From Augochlora pura (Eukaryota; Arthropoda; Insecta; Hymenoptera; Halictidae): a DNA stretch of 64,000 nucleotides. Below, piece by piece: positions 39,701 through 52,272 of this stretch (position 1 is the stretch's first letter; every line of letters begins with the position of its first letter). A model generated the notes under the pieces. It did no database searches, was not told where the DNA came from, and saw nothing but the letters and a program-made list of their open reading frames with translations. Made by a program: the position numbers and the translations under genes. The stretch covers positions 23,346,545 through 23,410,544 of the forward strand of contig NC_135775.1 in assembly GCF_028453695.1 (NCBI RefSeq), read 5' to 3'.

Positions 39701-40637
39701 GTTATCCGCGAGGAAAGCGGTCGATGTTGCAACTAATCGGTGTTGCATTGCCTTTCCTAAAGTGGCGAGGAATGTTAAAGTTGGTGATCTGGTAGCGCGC
39801 CCACTTTATGAAATTCCCGATATTCCTGTTTCGACTCTTTCTCCAATATGAATGAACCACCTGATTAAGTCGGGTCTGGATACCCCCACTTCGGGTCCAG
39901 CCTCTTTCTCATTCCCAAACGATCGTTCATGCCTGGTCATCAATGAAACACCTCCTACCAAACGACCGGGACGTGGGTGGTAGCGAGTTAACATAGGATT
40001 TAGAGTGTTGTCGATTCCGGGCGGATACGGGCGGCCATTGGCGTAGAGATTCCAACGTACGAATTAATTATTCATTATTGTTTGGCAATTACATCAAACC
40101 GATACACCGCACGATCGCCGTCAATGCCGACCGTACGCTCGATCGCCGGTGAAACGCGTCCAATAAGTTCCCTCACGTGAAACTTTACAGATCCTATTTC
40201 TCACGACCTCCTCGGAGCCATATAAAGCAACAAGTCCCTTCGTCAGGGTCCACGACAAGTTCATAATGATTCCTCTCACGGACTACAACACGCTGTACAT
40301 GTTTTACAAAGATCTACTGATGAGGTACCACGGCGTCGATCGCGGGATCGACGTCTCCTGTCTGGCCAAGGTGTCCGAAGGCATTCCTCTGGACTTCATA
40401 AAACAGGCAGTGGAGAACGTGATGAACGTTAGTCGGAGAATCACCCTCAGATTCAACCCACTGAACCAACAAGAAATCTTGGAAGAACTGCTGAAGTACG
40501 AAACGCCCACGAAAAAGACGTTGGACCAGTTCGTGAAATTCGAGTCGCGAACTCCGCTCGGGAAAAAGAGAGCGAGATTGCTGAAGACCGAAAAGGCGTT
40601 ACGTGAACGAATGAAAAAGACACAGTCCAAGAAGTGA
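36759..40637 (+). CDS. IQCA1: IQ and AAA domain protein, dynein regulatory complex subunit 11, 899 aa
   Basis: Exons 36759-36904, 36973-37125, 37244-37716, 37791-38092, 38154-38673, 38946-39604 and 40191-40637 sum to 2700 bases, phases consistent. N-terminal helices include DQMVQTQKRNLIKRVLD, a family hallmark. IQ-type segments are ILLIQSHERARIARIVG and AARIIQRAWWNYMKRKK. A lysine-rich linker (GKKKKGKGKRRKKGK) precedes the AAA domain, with Walker A GLPGHGKM (about residues 632-639) and Walker B SIIFIDNAE (about 708-716); the C-terminus keeps TPLGKKRARLL. DRC11 is part of the nexin-dynein regulatory complex of motile axonemes, which in insects means sperm tails and some sensory cilia. The 70-base first intron and the choice of donor at 37717 (GTCAGT rather than GTAATC four bases on) were decided by reading frame. 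Walker B ends DN rather than DE. Confidence 0.92.
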
Positions 40638-40901
40638 TTCGTAGAAAACGTATCGGTCGGATTTTTCATCTGGGCAAACCGTTCCGAAGGTTTTCTGTCC
40701 CACGAGAACCGTTCACCGAAAGCGAGGGAACGGAAACTTGTCAGCGAAAACCGTGGGACGTAAACGCATTCAGAGACAAGGCTGCGCTTTTCATCGAGAA
40801 AATGTTGCGCGTTTCCTCATCTGTTTACCAATCGAAATCAAGATAGAAATTCGAAAGGAATGGGTTGGAATGAAAAAGCGACGTTCTTTCTAAGAGGCGG
40901 A

Positions 40902-40917
40902 GAGAGAGAGAGAGAGA
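40902..40917. repeat. GA microsatellite
   Basis: Short (GA)n run; a second purine-rich GA tract lies at about 42966-43004. Ordinary simple repeats. Confidence 0.8.
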
Positions 40918-41479
40918 CGCGTGATCATCGATTGAGCGATTTCTCCTTTCTTTCGTGTCGCGATTCGCCAACGTCCGCGTCCGGACGTGAAACTGGTTTT
41001 AGTCTTCGTAGGATGCTAAAAACGATCCTCGAAAAAGAGGAGCCAGACGTAGCGAGGGACGACGCTGAAAAAACTTAACACGCTTAGACCCGGTCGTCGG
41101 TCCTAAATACAACCACCTTCAAATATTCTTTAACAACTTCGTCAAAGTCACCTAACAACGTGTAATCGTGGAATAAAACTGGGAATGAAACTATGAATGG
41201 CTAACACATTGAATTCGTTAAGTAGTTCTAGTGTAGTGGGTGCTTCGATCTAGGTGAGACAACCCACTATAATGACGAGATTCTTACGCACGTTCTACTT
41301 CTCGTCGCACGGTGTTTCAAAATACGGAAAGCATAAACATTTTGTTGAACTAGTTGCTGTTCGTTAGAACCATGTGTTAAATTAACTAACAAGTGATCCT
41401 GGTTCGTTAGGTGATATATATAGCAACATAGATTTATATATATTTCATAAGCACGAAGAACACGTTGATCTTTAGCGGA

Positions 41480-42340
41480 GAAGCTCTGCGGACGCACACG
41501 TACCTATGGCAATGTGTATACCTCTGGTCCGGGTGTTTGCGGACCCTTGTTAGGCCCCTGCGGCTTCTCTTCACGCTTGGCACACGCACACGCAGTATGT
41601 CGTAGCACTTACGCAGGCGCGGCGCGGGCATTCACGCATCCAACCCACGTAGAGTGTTGCGCGCGGGCAACGCTCGAGAGGGCCAATCACAGGCTCGAGA
41701 GAGCTGGCCAAACCGAGAGAGTTGTCACTCGACCATAGGCGCGGATGCTTGAACTTCTCGGAGCCGGTTTAGACGAGGTCCGGTGGGCTTGAACGTGAAC
41801 GAACGGACAGAGATGGTGACACCAGTGACGCGTTCGCCGGGTGCATCTTCCGGTTTACTGCGCACCAGCGTTCGGGCGAAGTCTCCGTTGCACCCGCGGT
41901 TCAATGGGGCTTTACCGCGACGGTACCCGTTGTAAACGCGACGAAGAACGACCGTACGACGACGTGGTACTAGCTGATACTGTGCACGAGGCACGCGGTG
42001 GGCACTCGTGCCGAGAAAACGTCGCCTCCGCCGTGTCCACACGGTGGGGACTCCGCCGGTGCGTCCGTCTCTCTGTGTCTCTCGGTTTCCACATAGCATA
42101 GCCATGTATGGAACACGGGACGACGTTCTCTCTCCCGGCCCTTACGCCCACTTGAACCGCTGCCGCTCTTGCTCCCGCTGTTAGCCGCGATTCGTTCTCA
42201 TAGTCTCGGAGAGCAGGTATCGTCGCGGCGACGTCACCGTTACAGGTTGTCCGACGACGTCGCCCCATCAACCCTGCTTCCCTTGGACAGAGATTCTTCC
42301 AATTAACATCGGACCGAACGCCATGCGATGGCTTCAAATC
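41480..42340. promoter_or_regulatory. CpG- and GC-rich block, candidate promoter / first exon
   Basis: This 860-base block has many CG dinucleotides and long open frames on both strands (for example 41725-42105 on minus), in sharp contrast to flanking AT-rich DNA. A CCAAT sequence lies near 41683-41690, and on the minus strand a donor-like CCTGC|GTAAGT occurs at about 41610. It may start a transcript running left (possibly the upstream non-coding exon of the LRR gene, whose first coding exon begins at a splice acceptor) or right. Composition and motif evidence only. Confidence 0.35.
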
Positions 42341-44737
42341 TAGCGCGTTTCATGAAAAAACGATGCTGGCAACGCAAAATAACAAATGTTTAGGAGATCC
42401 GAACTAGCGCTACATTTCCTGCAGAACGAATGCGTTCAGTAACGATACTTCAGATCTTATTAGTAGACTGCAGATTCTTATGCAAAATCCCACTTAAAAG
42501 ATTATTTTATAGAACTATCATCTTCAAATTTTACTTTAAATGTACACAAATCTGCAATCTACTAATTACAATGAATTGTACATTTTTCAGCACTTTCGTC
42601 TTATCCTTTGAGTCCTTCGAGTTTGAAGATATAGTTGAAGATTTCTTGAAGTTCGAAGATAAAGTTGGATATTTAGGGTTAAAGATGTTTAGTATTCAGG
42701 ATTTTGGTTGTAGTTTGTGTGAACTGCTGTAGGATCTGGTCTTATGAAGTCTGACGAAAGGAGTAGGGGATGCGACAACCTGGAAATATGCAACGCTTAA
42801 TTAAATATATTTGTTCAAACTGACTGAGATGTTGAAAGGCTTGGTATTTCATGCAACAAAAAAATACACTTTATTTCCCACTCTTTGTTACTCTGCATAA
42901 ATGTTTCACAAGCGGTCTCTGGATGTGGTTGGTCTCTGTTCGTCTGCACAAGGGCGTTCTGGAAGAAAGAGAAAGGGTGAGAGAGGTAGAGAGAGAGATA
43001 GAAAGATTACGAAGGCCTTCAGAATCTTCATGAAACGCTTTTTGATACTGGAAATCGGTGTCTCGCCGTTACGAAATCACGTAAAACCGGGCCTTTACGC
43101 CTACGCAGGCATGGCTGGCGTAGCTACGGTGAAAGAAAGTTAAACTTCTTTAACGAGCTGTATATTTACTACGTGTCCGGCGAAAAGTGGGACTGGGACG
43201 GTACAAACTGATAATACCTGTCTTATTTTACGGTGATTTATTGTTTGAAGGAGATGTTCGAACGAAAAAGTGAGTTAATTGAGTTGGGTCGGAAGAACTT
43301 CCGCTACAGGCGCCATGTAGTCTGGAAACCTAAACTAAAATGAGAGGAAGAGTAGATTATTAATTTCGCGAATTAATCTAAATCGTACAAAATTTTCATG
43401 GACGAAACGTAAAGTGACCTTAAAAATTAATTTCTTTTTATCACCAATTATCTGTTGTTATTACTGAAGTTCACATTGCGATAATATCTTAATAGTGGTA
43501 AGTAAACGGTATTGCATGTACTCTCATGATGCATTTTTTTCTCTCTCCGTGCTCCAGCAATCTCCAGTTTCTTCGTGTTTACCGGAAGTTTCGTAGATTC
43601 CAGTCCCCCGCGTATAATCGCTGTTCTTGCGCAATGATTTACGCAGCGATGTGATTTCGAAAATATAAAGATATGACGACACTTAAGGAAAAAGGCAGGA
43701 CAATTATCGGGCGTAAAGATACTTTTTTTTACGGAAGCAGAAATCGAAGATGAAGAATGCTTCTTCCAGATGCCATTGAACCAGGCGGCTCGCTTCGACT
43801 GGAACAAAAGTAATTTTTGCAGGACAAGAAAGGCCAAGGAGAAGCGGCTCCCCGTGGTCCCCGTGACAGCTTGATCGAGGGGTTCATTGTATACAAATTT
43901 CCCAGGAATTTAGTCCGTAAATTCGCGGTTTATGTAATGACTTGAACAACAGTCAAAGATGATGTCTGCATCAATCCAACGCCTCAGTAGTCCTTCTTAA
44001 AATCCTCCGGATGACTCGGTCTGCTTCTTTAAGGATTAAAATAGTTTAGATCGAAAGAAAAGGTTTATACATATGATTTACAACTTTGTTCATACCTGTA
44101 CAATTGTTTCAAGAATATTATTTTTCAACTTGGATGCAGAATTATATTACATAATATTTTATATATAATAAAATGAATGTGTTGGAAGAGGATAATGGAA
44201 TAATTACCAAGGATCTCAAAGAACAAAGCAGAAACTGATATGATTCTGCGAATGAAAGTGGTTGTTCACACGATACCATCGAAGGACCACAAATGCTTGC
44301 ACAAAAAGCTGCTTCGACTGAACCGGCTACGAGTCAGCTAGTTGATCGACCTTTACTCGTAACTTCAAGTCAGTAGTTCGACTCTACGAGCGGATATTTA
44401 AAGGATAGGATACTGTTGTGATTCCTAAAATAATCTGCAAGGAAACATCCCTATTTGTAAAACAATTTACCCTTGTATTTCTTTCTGATCACGTCCAAAT
44501 TTGAAGAATTTTAAAGATAGTGTATAGAAACCCTACTTAAGTAATGAAAATTAATACATAATCTCCTGACTATTATATTAAATCTACAAGTAGCTTGTTC
44601 GAAAATTATGAAATATTTTATTATGCAGTCCAACTGCAGTAACATAATAATATTAAAATATAATTAAATTAATGCGTTTCTCAAGTACGAATGTTTACAG
44701 TTCGATTATTGCATTTTCAATTATTGCAGCGGGCTCA

Positions 44738-47700
44738 TTAGTATGATACTTTAGCTGGAGCATCACACACCTCCATCAAATATATGTAATCTCGCACATC
44801 ATTAATGAACCTCCTCAAAAAATTATGATCCTTTTTTATATTCTTCAGTAACTTTTTAATCACTTCGTCCCTGTAAAATAATGAGATCACAACATATAAA
44901 TTTTCAATACGGTTTAAAAAGCAAAATTTATTAACAGACCTCACAGAGCCTGATGAGCCTACTAAAAATTGTACGTCGATATCCTCAGATTCGATTTTTT
45001 CAAATGGTTTAATGATCACTGTTACCCTCAATATAATATCCATCTTTTTAGTCAGGGAAACAAAAGATACGCTGGAACAGAGGAAAAGATAGATGTTCCA
45101 TCCAGTTTAGAACATGTCAATAAATTTTGTTTAATTAATTACCTATCGCGTGTGATGTCCATTAAATTTCTATCTCTCAATCTCTTCAGTTCGAACATAA
45201 ATTCCATGGCTAGTTTTACTTCCTTTGATACATGATCCAACATTGGTAGAATATCATTAAAACTTTTATACAAATTAATTAATTTTCTGACATCTATTTT
45301 TTCTAAAATTAGCTTGTGAACTATACTTATTAAATCGTCCGCATCATCTAATAGAAATTGTTATTAATAAGATATTATTACTTGTCCTTTAAGAAATGTT
45401 CATCACGATATCGTCATACTATGTGCTCACCTGGCAGGCAAGATTTCATCTTAATATCTTTAATAAATTGATTACCTAAGACATCATAATTATCACACAA
45501 ATATATTACTACTAATAGCGAACAAGACATAAATCCTGCTATGAACATTTTCTTCTCAATATTTTCATGATATATTTTCCAAATAATAGTATCACTGCAA
45601 AAAGAAATACAAAAATTGTTACATTTTTTTATAAAATTATTTCAATATTTTTAATAAATATACCTTTCAGCACAAGCATGCAGTTCCTTCAATAATGAAG
45701 AAAATGGATCTAGTGCAATTGTAACATCTTTATCTACAAGAGAACCATGTGGATCAATTTCTTCCAACTCTATTTCCATTGCATTTTTATGTAATTTATG
45801 TTCATCATTCTGAAGATGATTTTCTTCAGAATAAGCATCACAAGGATCTTTATTCAAGACAGATTGTTCCATAGTTTCATTCTCTATATTAAAATTATTG
45901 TGCATATTTTTATTTCGAGGAGGACTGATAACATTAATTGAGGAAACTTTCTGGCTCTTATTTATTGTTGATGAAGAACATTGTAAATCTTTAACTATTG
46001 TGCTAGGACTGTTATCGCATGACGTCTCTAGACTACTTTGTTTTCCAGATTCATTTACAGCTTCTTGCAGATCCAGTTTCTGAGTTTTTCCGCATTCAGT
46101 TATTTCAGGTAAATCCTCAATAATTTTTTTCTCTGTTTCAGTCTTCTGACTGTAATTAGTATTCACAGATATATGTTCAGCAGAGTTATCTAAGCAAAGA
46201 AACGACGGTGGGTTAATTGACTCCAATTGTTCTAAAGTTCTATTAAAGAATGAGCTATAATTTTCGAATGAAGATTGAGCCTGGAAACTATCCATATTTT
46301 CTACATCGTTAGCTGTTCCCAAATTCTTACTATGTTCATTGATAATATTTGAAGAAGAATGATCGGTGCATAATGGATTTATAGTGTACGTTCTTCGAGG
46401 ATGTGTTAAAATATCTCGTGAGTGTTCATGTGACAAGAATGTTCCTTGACTTATATCTGGCATTGCAGTGTGTAGGAAATCATTTGATGCAGTATTAGGT
46501 GTAGCACAAGCCATCCCTGTGTTATTTTTATTAAAAGCTGAAGCACAATTTTCTTGCATCAACGAATCATGCATGGTTGTGTGAGTTTCAATATTTACTA
46601 GACTTGGAAGTTCACTTGAAGTAGGTTCCTTGATAATTTTATCTTCCGAATTTTCTGATTTATTTATTGTGCAATTCTTTTCTCTTGAGGATTCACTTGA
46701 ATTTGATAAAGAAGGGACTACTAAACTAGTGATATCTTTTAAGATATTATCAGATATAGTAATTTGATTTAAGGAATCTCTAGAAGAAGTTCTGTTGTCA
46801 ATCCCTTCAGACAGTGCCCTTTGCCTGACCTCTGATATATTCATAACAGCATCTGTTTTTTGAGGAATACTATGTAAAGATGGTACAGCTTCAGTAATCT
46901 TCATGGAAATTTTTGGAATGAAAACAATTTCTTTAGACTCCTGAATATTTGTGTTATTCTTACAATATTCCACACTTTCTCCAGACATATTCATTTCATT
47001 TAGAAAAGGCACCTCAGTACGGACTTCCATTAAATTATTACCAACTATTTTGTTTTTCTCTGATTCCATATTTGAATCACTTGAATGTATTTGAAGCATA
47101 TCTACTGTTGCATCATGGCAAATAGTAGTCGTTTTATCATTGTTATATCTTAATTCCTGCAAATCATATGTAACTTTGGCATACGCCGCGAGTGATGTGT
47201 CTTTTTCCAAACTGCGTAGTCTACTGGGCACTGCAGTTGTCATCTCCATAGAAATATCATTATAATTTTTATTGGACTCCATGCATGGTACTTTTTTCAA
47301 ATTGTGTGATTCGATAGGTATTTCAATAGACATATCCATTGAAACATCCTTGAAATTTTTAATATGCTCCACAGATAGTGCCCCTTCCTGAAAACTACAT
47401 AATTTAGTTGCTACGGCCGTCGTCATCTCCATTGAAACATCTTTGAAATTTTTGGTGGGCTCCGCGCATGTTTCATTTTGCAAACTGTATGGTCTAGTTG
47501 GTACTGCAGCAGTCATTTCCATTGACAAATCCTTGAAATTTTCAATATGCTCCGCAGGCAGTGCATCTTCTTGAGAACTGCATAATTTAGTAGATACGGC
47601 CGTCGTCATCTCCATTGAAGTATCCTTGAAATTTTTGGTGGGCTCTGCGCATAATGTTTCCTTTTGCAAACTACATGGTCTAGTTGGTACTGCAGCAGTC

Positions 47701-49747
47701 ATCTCCATTGAAACATCCTTGAAGTTTTTGGTGGGCTCCCCCCATAATGTTTCCTTTTGCAAACTATATGGTCTAGTTGGCACTCCAGTTGTCATCTCCA
47801 TTGAAACATCGTTGTGATTTTTACTGGATATCGTGTATGGTTCTTCTCCTTGCAAATTGTATGGTACAGTTGGTACTGCACCAGTCATTTCCATTGAAAC
47901 ATCCTCGGTGTTTTTGGCAGACTCCGCGCATGTTTCCTTTTGCAAACTACATGGTCTAGTTGGTACTGCAGCAGTCATCTCCATTGAAACATCCTTGAAG
48001 TTTTTGGTGGGCTCCCCCCATAATGTTTCCTTTTGCAAACTATATGGTCTAGTTGGCACTGCAGTTGTCATCTCCATTGAAATATCATTATGATTTTTAC
48101 TGAATATCACGTATGGTTCTTCTCCTTGCAAATTGTATGATACAGTTGGTACTTCACCAGTAATTTCCATTGAAACATCCTTAAAATTTTTGGTGGGCTC
48201 TGCATATGATGTGTCTTTTTGCAAACTACATAGTGTAGTTGGTATTGCAGACGTCATCTCCATCGAAACATCACTGCAATTTTTATTGGGCTCTGCATAT
48301 GATCCTTCTTCTTGCAAAATGTCTGATGTAGTAGGTACTGCAACAATCTGTTTTATTGAAACATCTCTGAGGTCTTTAATAGGACCCACATTTGATGTTT
48401 CTCTTTGCAAATTACACAATCCAGTAGTTAATTCAACAGTCATCTCCCTTGAGATATTATTGAAATTTTGCATATTCTGTTGATATATAATGCTATCTTG
48501 CGAACTATAAGGTTTTGTAGATACTACTGTACTAATTTCCATTGTATCATTATTAGTATTTCCAGGATGAACTGCATGTTCATTTGTTTTTGCTATTGTA
48601 TCACAATTAATTATTGGAGATGCATCTAGCAATATTCCTTTTTTAGTTACTTGTTTGTATGTAGTTTCTATTTCTCTTGATATACCTCTACAAATTTCTT
48701 CATGATCTATTGCAATCAGACTTTCTTGAACTATTTTGTCACGAGTAAAACATATATTAGTCTCCGTAATGACAAGTTTATCAACAGTTTGAGAATTACT
48801 ATACCTTACATCATTATAATGATCTGTTCTAATTTCTACATTTGTTTTATACACATTTTCAACATCACATACTTTGTTGGGAATATATGGTACATTAAGA
48901 TGACTTATATCATGTTCTTCGTACGTATTATCCCACACAGTGCCTTGCTCCAAGGAATTACAGAATTCTCTGCACAATGAATAACAGAATTAACACTTCC
49001 AGAAAATTTCAAGAAATAAAATTTGCAATCAAAAGATGAAACTCACTTCACATGTTTTGTTTCTGCAAAGCTGACACGCCGTTTAAGCTTTGTTGTAGTT
49101 ACTGGACTACTTTCAGTAGATAAACTAGTGACATTTAAATTCTGTAATGGCTGTCGTGGTTTAGAAGGCTTAAGAATCTATATACAATATGAAAATAATG
49201 ATAAAAACTGTAATTGTCAATAAATAAAAAAAGTCTGGTGTTACAATTGATCATATAAAATTAAGTAATTTATCTTGAATCGGTTAACACAAAATACAAT
49301 CATGCAATGTACATAAAGCAAAACTAATAGTAACCAAATTTGTGATCATTAGCATTATGCATGTAAGTACATAAGCTTATAATATTAGTTTACTTACAGA
49401 AGATCGCCTTGAACTACTTCTAGTCCTTCTGATGGGAGCCCTAAAAATGTAAAGAATCATATTTATTTTTCAAACTCCAGTGTATAAGGATATCTCTTAA
49501 TACTATTAACATTCATAATTAATATTTCGTATAGTAGCACACTGTAACTAAATTTATTCATAACTAAATTTTAATCTATAAACAAAATTAATATGTTATT
49601 GTGGCATATTGAGATTCAAAGTTTATGTAGTTCCATTCCAGACGTTTGAATACTTTTTTATATTTATCATATCCAGCTATAATGGCAAACATATAACACA
49701 TATGCTCAGGTAAAATTATAATGAAACAAAAGATGATGTACTTACAT
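44738..49747 (-). CDS. KNL1: Kinetochore scaffold KNL1 / Spc105, about 1371 aa, eight coding exons
   Basis: Minus-strand exons: 49747-49746 (AT of the start codon), 49440-49398, 49177-49047, 48969-45664, 45594-45431, 45347-45143, 45071-44940 and 44870-44738; total 4116 bases, phases consistent. The N-terminus APIRRTRSSSRRSSILKP carries a SILK motif at about residues 15-18 across a splice junction, and RRVSFAE gives the RVSF PP1-docking motif at 49-52, as in human KNL1. The 3.3-kb exon has an array of about 12 MELT-type repeats (consensus DVSMEMTTAVPTRPCSLQKE) that, when phosphorylated by Mps1, recruit Bub3-Bub1. The last exons encode the helical and RWD region that binds the Mis12 and Ndc80 arms (CSLLVVIYLCDNYDVL, VRDYIYLMEVCDAP). 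The split start codon is my reading; an out-of-frame ATG lies five bases before it. KNL1 links microtubule attachment to the spindle checkpoint. Confidence 0.92.
47170..48380 (-). repeat. MELT repeat array inside KNL1 (about 31-codon units)
   Basis: Tandem in-frame units of 30-31 codons, each starting D-[VITL]-S-M-E-M-T and ending near PTKNFK. I count 12 units near consensus, with degenerate units on each side (VELTTGL, SMKITEAVP). Two scales of duplication are visible: a three-unit block (NLQGEEPY unit, TRPYSLQKETLWGEP unit, TRPCSLQKET unit) occurs twice in a row, and a two-unit block (TKLCS.QE.AL..EHI.NFK unit plus neighbour) recurs nearer the C-terminal side. The repetition continues through the coding frame without breaks. 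Confidence 0.93.
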
Positions 49748-50635
49748 TTCATTACATATATCTAATGAATTCAATTTAAATTCAAACTGAATTTATAAAA
49801 CCGTTGCCATTGTCAACAACTTCTACCAACCACGCTACTATTCGCGCCAAACCATAACTAAACTGAAGCTGCTGCCTCATCGACTTTAGAATATTCTAAG
49901 GTCTATACTTAAACGCCATCTACAGCTATCCTCATACATAGGTTTTAAAAATATTTCATGAATCTTAATACGTATACATACATATTAATACGAAACTCTT
50001 GTTCGAATGTTTCATGTTCCTTCCTCTAAATTAAATGTCATTTGAAAAGCACTTGTAGCATTTCTTTAGGAGTTTTTACAGCAACAATTAATGTTCCCGC
50101 TAAACATCGCCCATATAATACTTAAACTACTTACAAGCGCGTGCGCACTGAAAATCAGTTAATAAAAAAATACTAGACATTCCTTTCTATAAAAATGCTC
50201 CGTTTAAGGTTGCCAATATGGTAGCGGCTTAAATAGATCGAACAGAAGAAACTATACATGAAAATGGGGTTTTATCGTACCATAAATAAATCGTAATCTA
50301 CAACCAATGATAAGTCGCCAAATATGTGATTTCATTTAGTGACGCTTATAAAAATATATCGGGGATTAAATACTCGTTTGTGTTTTCACGTAGATGTTCT
50401 GTATTATTGTCGAACCAGTCTCCACTTGAAGTTTAAATAAATAAATATATACATGGTGTTGGTGCAGATCAGCAGACAGATCTATCAAATAAAAAGACTC
50501 ATCGTATAAATCTTCTAAACCACAGTACATAATATCAATTGGCCTCGGTATCATCGTTAATTAATACTGTCCAAGTAATTGACAGTGTACGTCCAGCTGA
50601 CCGCAAGAAAACGTAATAGTTGAAGTTCTACAATA
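49748..50635. promoter_or_regulatory. Divergent promoter region of KNL1 (-) and HERPUD (+)
   Basis: The start codons are 888 bases apart, back to back. A CCAAT box lies at about 50304-50309. The DNA around 49790-49880 is less AT-rich and is the likely KNL1 start area. No canonical endoplasmic reticulum stress element (CCAAT-N9-CCACG) was found for HERPUD. Confidence 0.35.
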
Positions 50636-52272
50636 ATGGAAGGCACCGCAGTAAAACTAATAATAAAAACACCGAATCAGCAAATTAAAGATCAAATTGT
50701 TAATTGTGATATCGAATGGACCATCGGGCGATTAAAAGAATATCTGTCCGAAGTTTATCCTTGCAAGCCAGTGAGTTTCATTGCTTGAATTAATGAATTT
50801 GATCGTGTGAAATTTTGTGAAAGTCCATCTAGTTATCGGTGAAAGCAAAATGTATGTTTGCTGTCATAGATCGACGAATACGTTATTATCCTACAACTTT
50901 TCCGTTTCTAACATTTTCCAATGGAAACATTTTTAACATCATATCATTTTATCAGATAACGATGTAGTTTTATTTGTAAGTCTTTTAAGACTTTATTATA
51001 TCAATAATAAAGTCTGCTCCATAATTTTATTTATTCATAACACACATGCCTTTATATACTATTAATTGTATATTATTTGGACAATGATAAATAATTGTCA
51101 TTTACAGGAAAAAGCAAGCCAAAAACTAATATATTCTGGCCAATTGTTAAATGACTCCACATGCTTGAAAGATGTTCTGAGGCAATGTGATGGACAAGAA
51201 GATCAAGCTTACACTATTCATTTAGTTTGCGCTTCTCAAAAAATAATACCAGAACAGAATAAAGAGAGCACAAGTAGTATAGCCTCTTCTACAAGAAATG
51301 TAGTGGAATTTGCAAGATTAAATAATGCAAATAGTGTACAAAATCTGGCTCAAAATATTAATAATTTCACTATACAACACAGTCCTACACAATTGTATAC
51401 TACACAGCAATATTTTGATCCAAGGAATAGTCAACAAATGACTTGGATGCAACAGGCATATACACATTATTTTACCCAGTACATGCAATTGTAAGCAAAC
51501 TTTTGCTCATGTTGCCCTTTTAAATGTTAACAGTACATAATAATAAAATATTATTTTGTTTTTATAGAATGGCAGCACAAGGAATCCCACTACAGACTAG
51601 TATTCCATATGTACAACAAATGAATGTCAATACCAATGATAGTGTTCAAAATTCATATGGAAATAATACGAATAATAACAACAATAATAACAATGTAGGT
51701 GATGAACAACAACAACCTGCAGCCCAAGATGTTGACATTATTGGAGGAAACAATGGTGCTGAAGAGGATGGTGCATTTAACATAGATTGGCTAGATTTCT
51801 CTTATACTCTGTCCAGAATAATTGTTCTCTTCAGTCTTTTATATTTTTACTCGTCTCCACTAAGATTCCTTATTGTCATATTTCTTGGTTTTACAATGTA
51901 CCTGTAAGTTTATGTATATTCCATATTCACAATTCATACGAATATGTACAACTTTAAAAGAAATTAATGGATCCAATGATTTGCAGATACCAAGGTGGTT
52001 TCTTCCGAGTGCAGCCCATTCTTTTGCCAGAGAATAATAATGGTCGAGTAGACAGAATAGATAACAATAACCAAGTGTTGCAAAACGAAGCTGCTGCACC
52101 TCAGCCTGTAGCACAACAACCAAATGGTCCAGTACCAACAGTACAAACAGAAGCTATGACAAACGCGAATGAAGAACATGAAGAAGAGAGACCAGGATTC
52201 CTAGCTTTTACTTGGACTTTTTTCCGTACATTTTTCGCATCTATAATTCCAGATCAACCGAATGTTATATAA
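50636..52272 (+). CDS. HERPUD2: HERPUD-type endoplasmic reticulum ubiquitin-like protein, 379 aa, four exons
   Basis: Exons 50636-50770, 51108-51490, 51568-51903 and 51987-52272 sum to 1140 bases, phases consistent. The N-terminal ubiquitin-like domain (about residues 6-85: VKLIIKTPNQQIKDQIVNCD, TIGRLKEYLSEVYP, KLIYSGQLLNDSTCLKDVL) is followed by a Gln/Asn-rich linker with an Asn run, then a membrane hairpin near residues 255-286 (SRIIVLFSLLYFYSSPLRFL, IVIFLGFTMYLY) and an acidic/proline C-terminal part ending FFRTFFASIIPDQPNVI. HERP proteins anchor the Hrd1 ERAD machinery in the ER membrane and help degrade misfolded proteins. Insects have one gene corresponding to vertebrate HERPUD1/2; the closer paralogue is not decided. 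AATAAA signals occur at about 52496 and 53034. Confidence 0.92.

Larger units (their letters stand above)
40638..44737. other. Gene-poor region between DRC11 and KNL1
   Basis: About 4 kb. DRC11 3' UTR probably ends near the AATAAA at about 41174. A GC-rich block follows (listed separately) and then AT-rich DNA with the KNL1 3' UTR at the right end. Short frames at 42430-42732 and 43448-43837 show no family features. Confidence 0.5.

Noticed and set aside
41725..42105. 126-codon minus-strand ORF with arginine-rich product
   Set aside because: Overlapping long frames on both strands show that high GC content, with few stop codons, explains it.
47170..48380. Regular repeat spacing that could suggest a satellite or CRISPR-like array
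   Set aside because: The period is a whole number of codons inside a continuous coding frame, and the genome is eukaryotic.
47626..48483. Repetitive plus-strand ORFs with recurring phrases such as CKLHGLVGTAAVISIETSL
   Set aside because: They are exact antisense shadows of the KNL1 MELT repeats; no start or splice context of their own.
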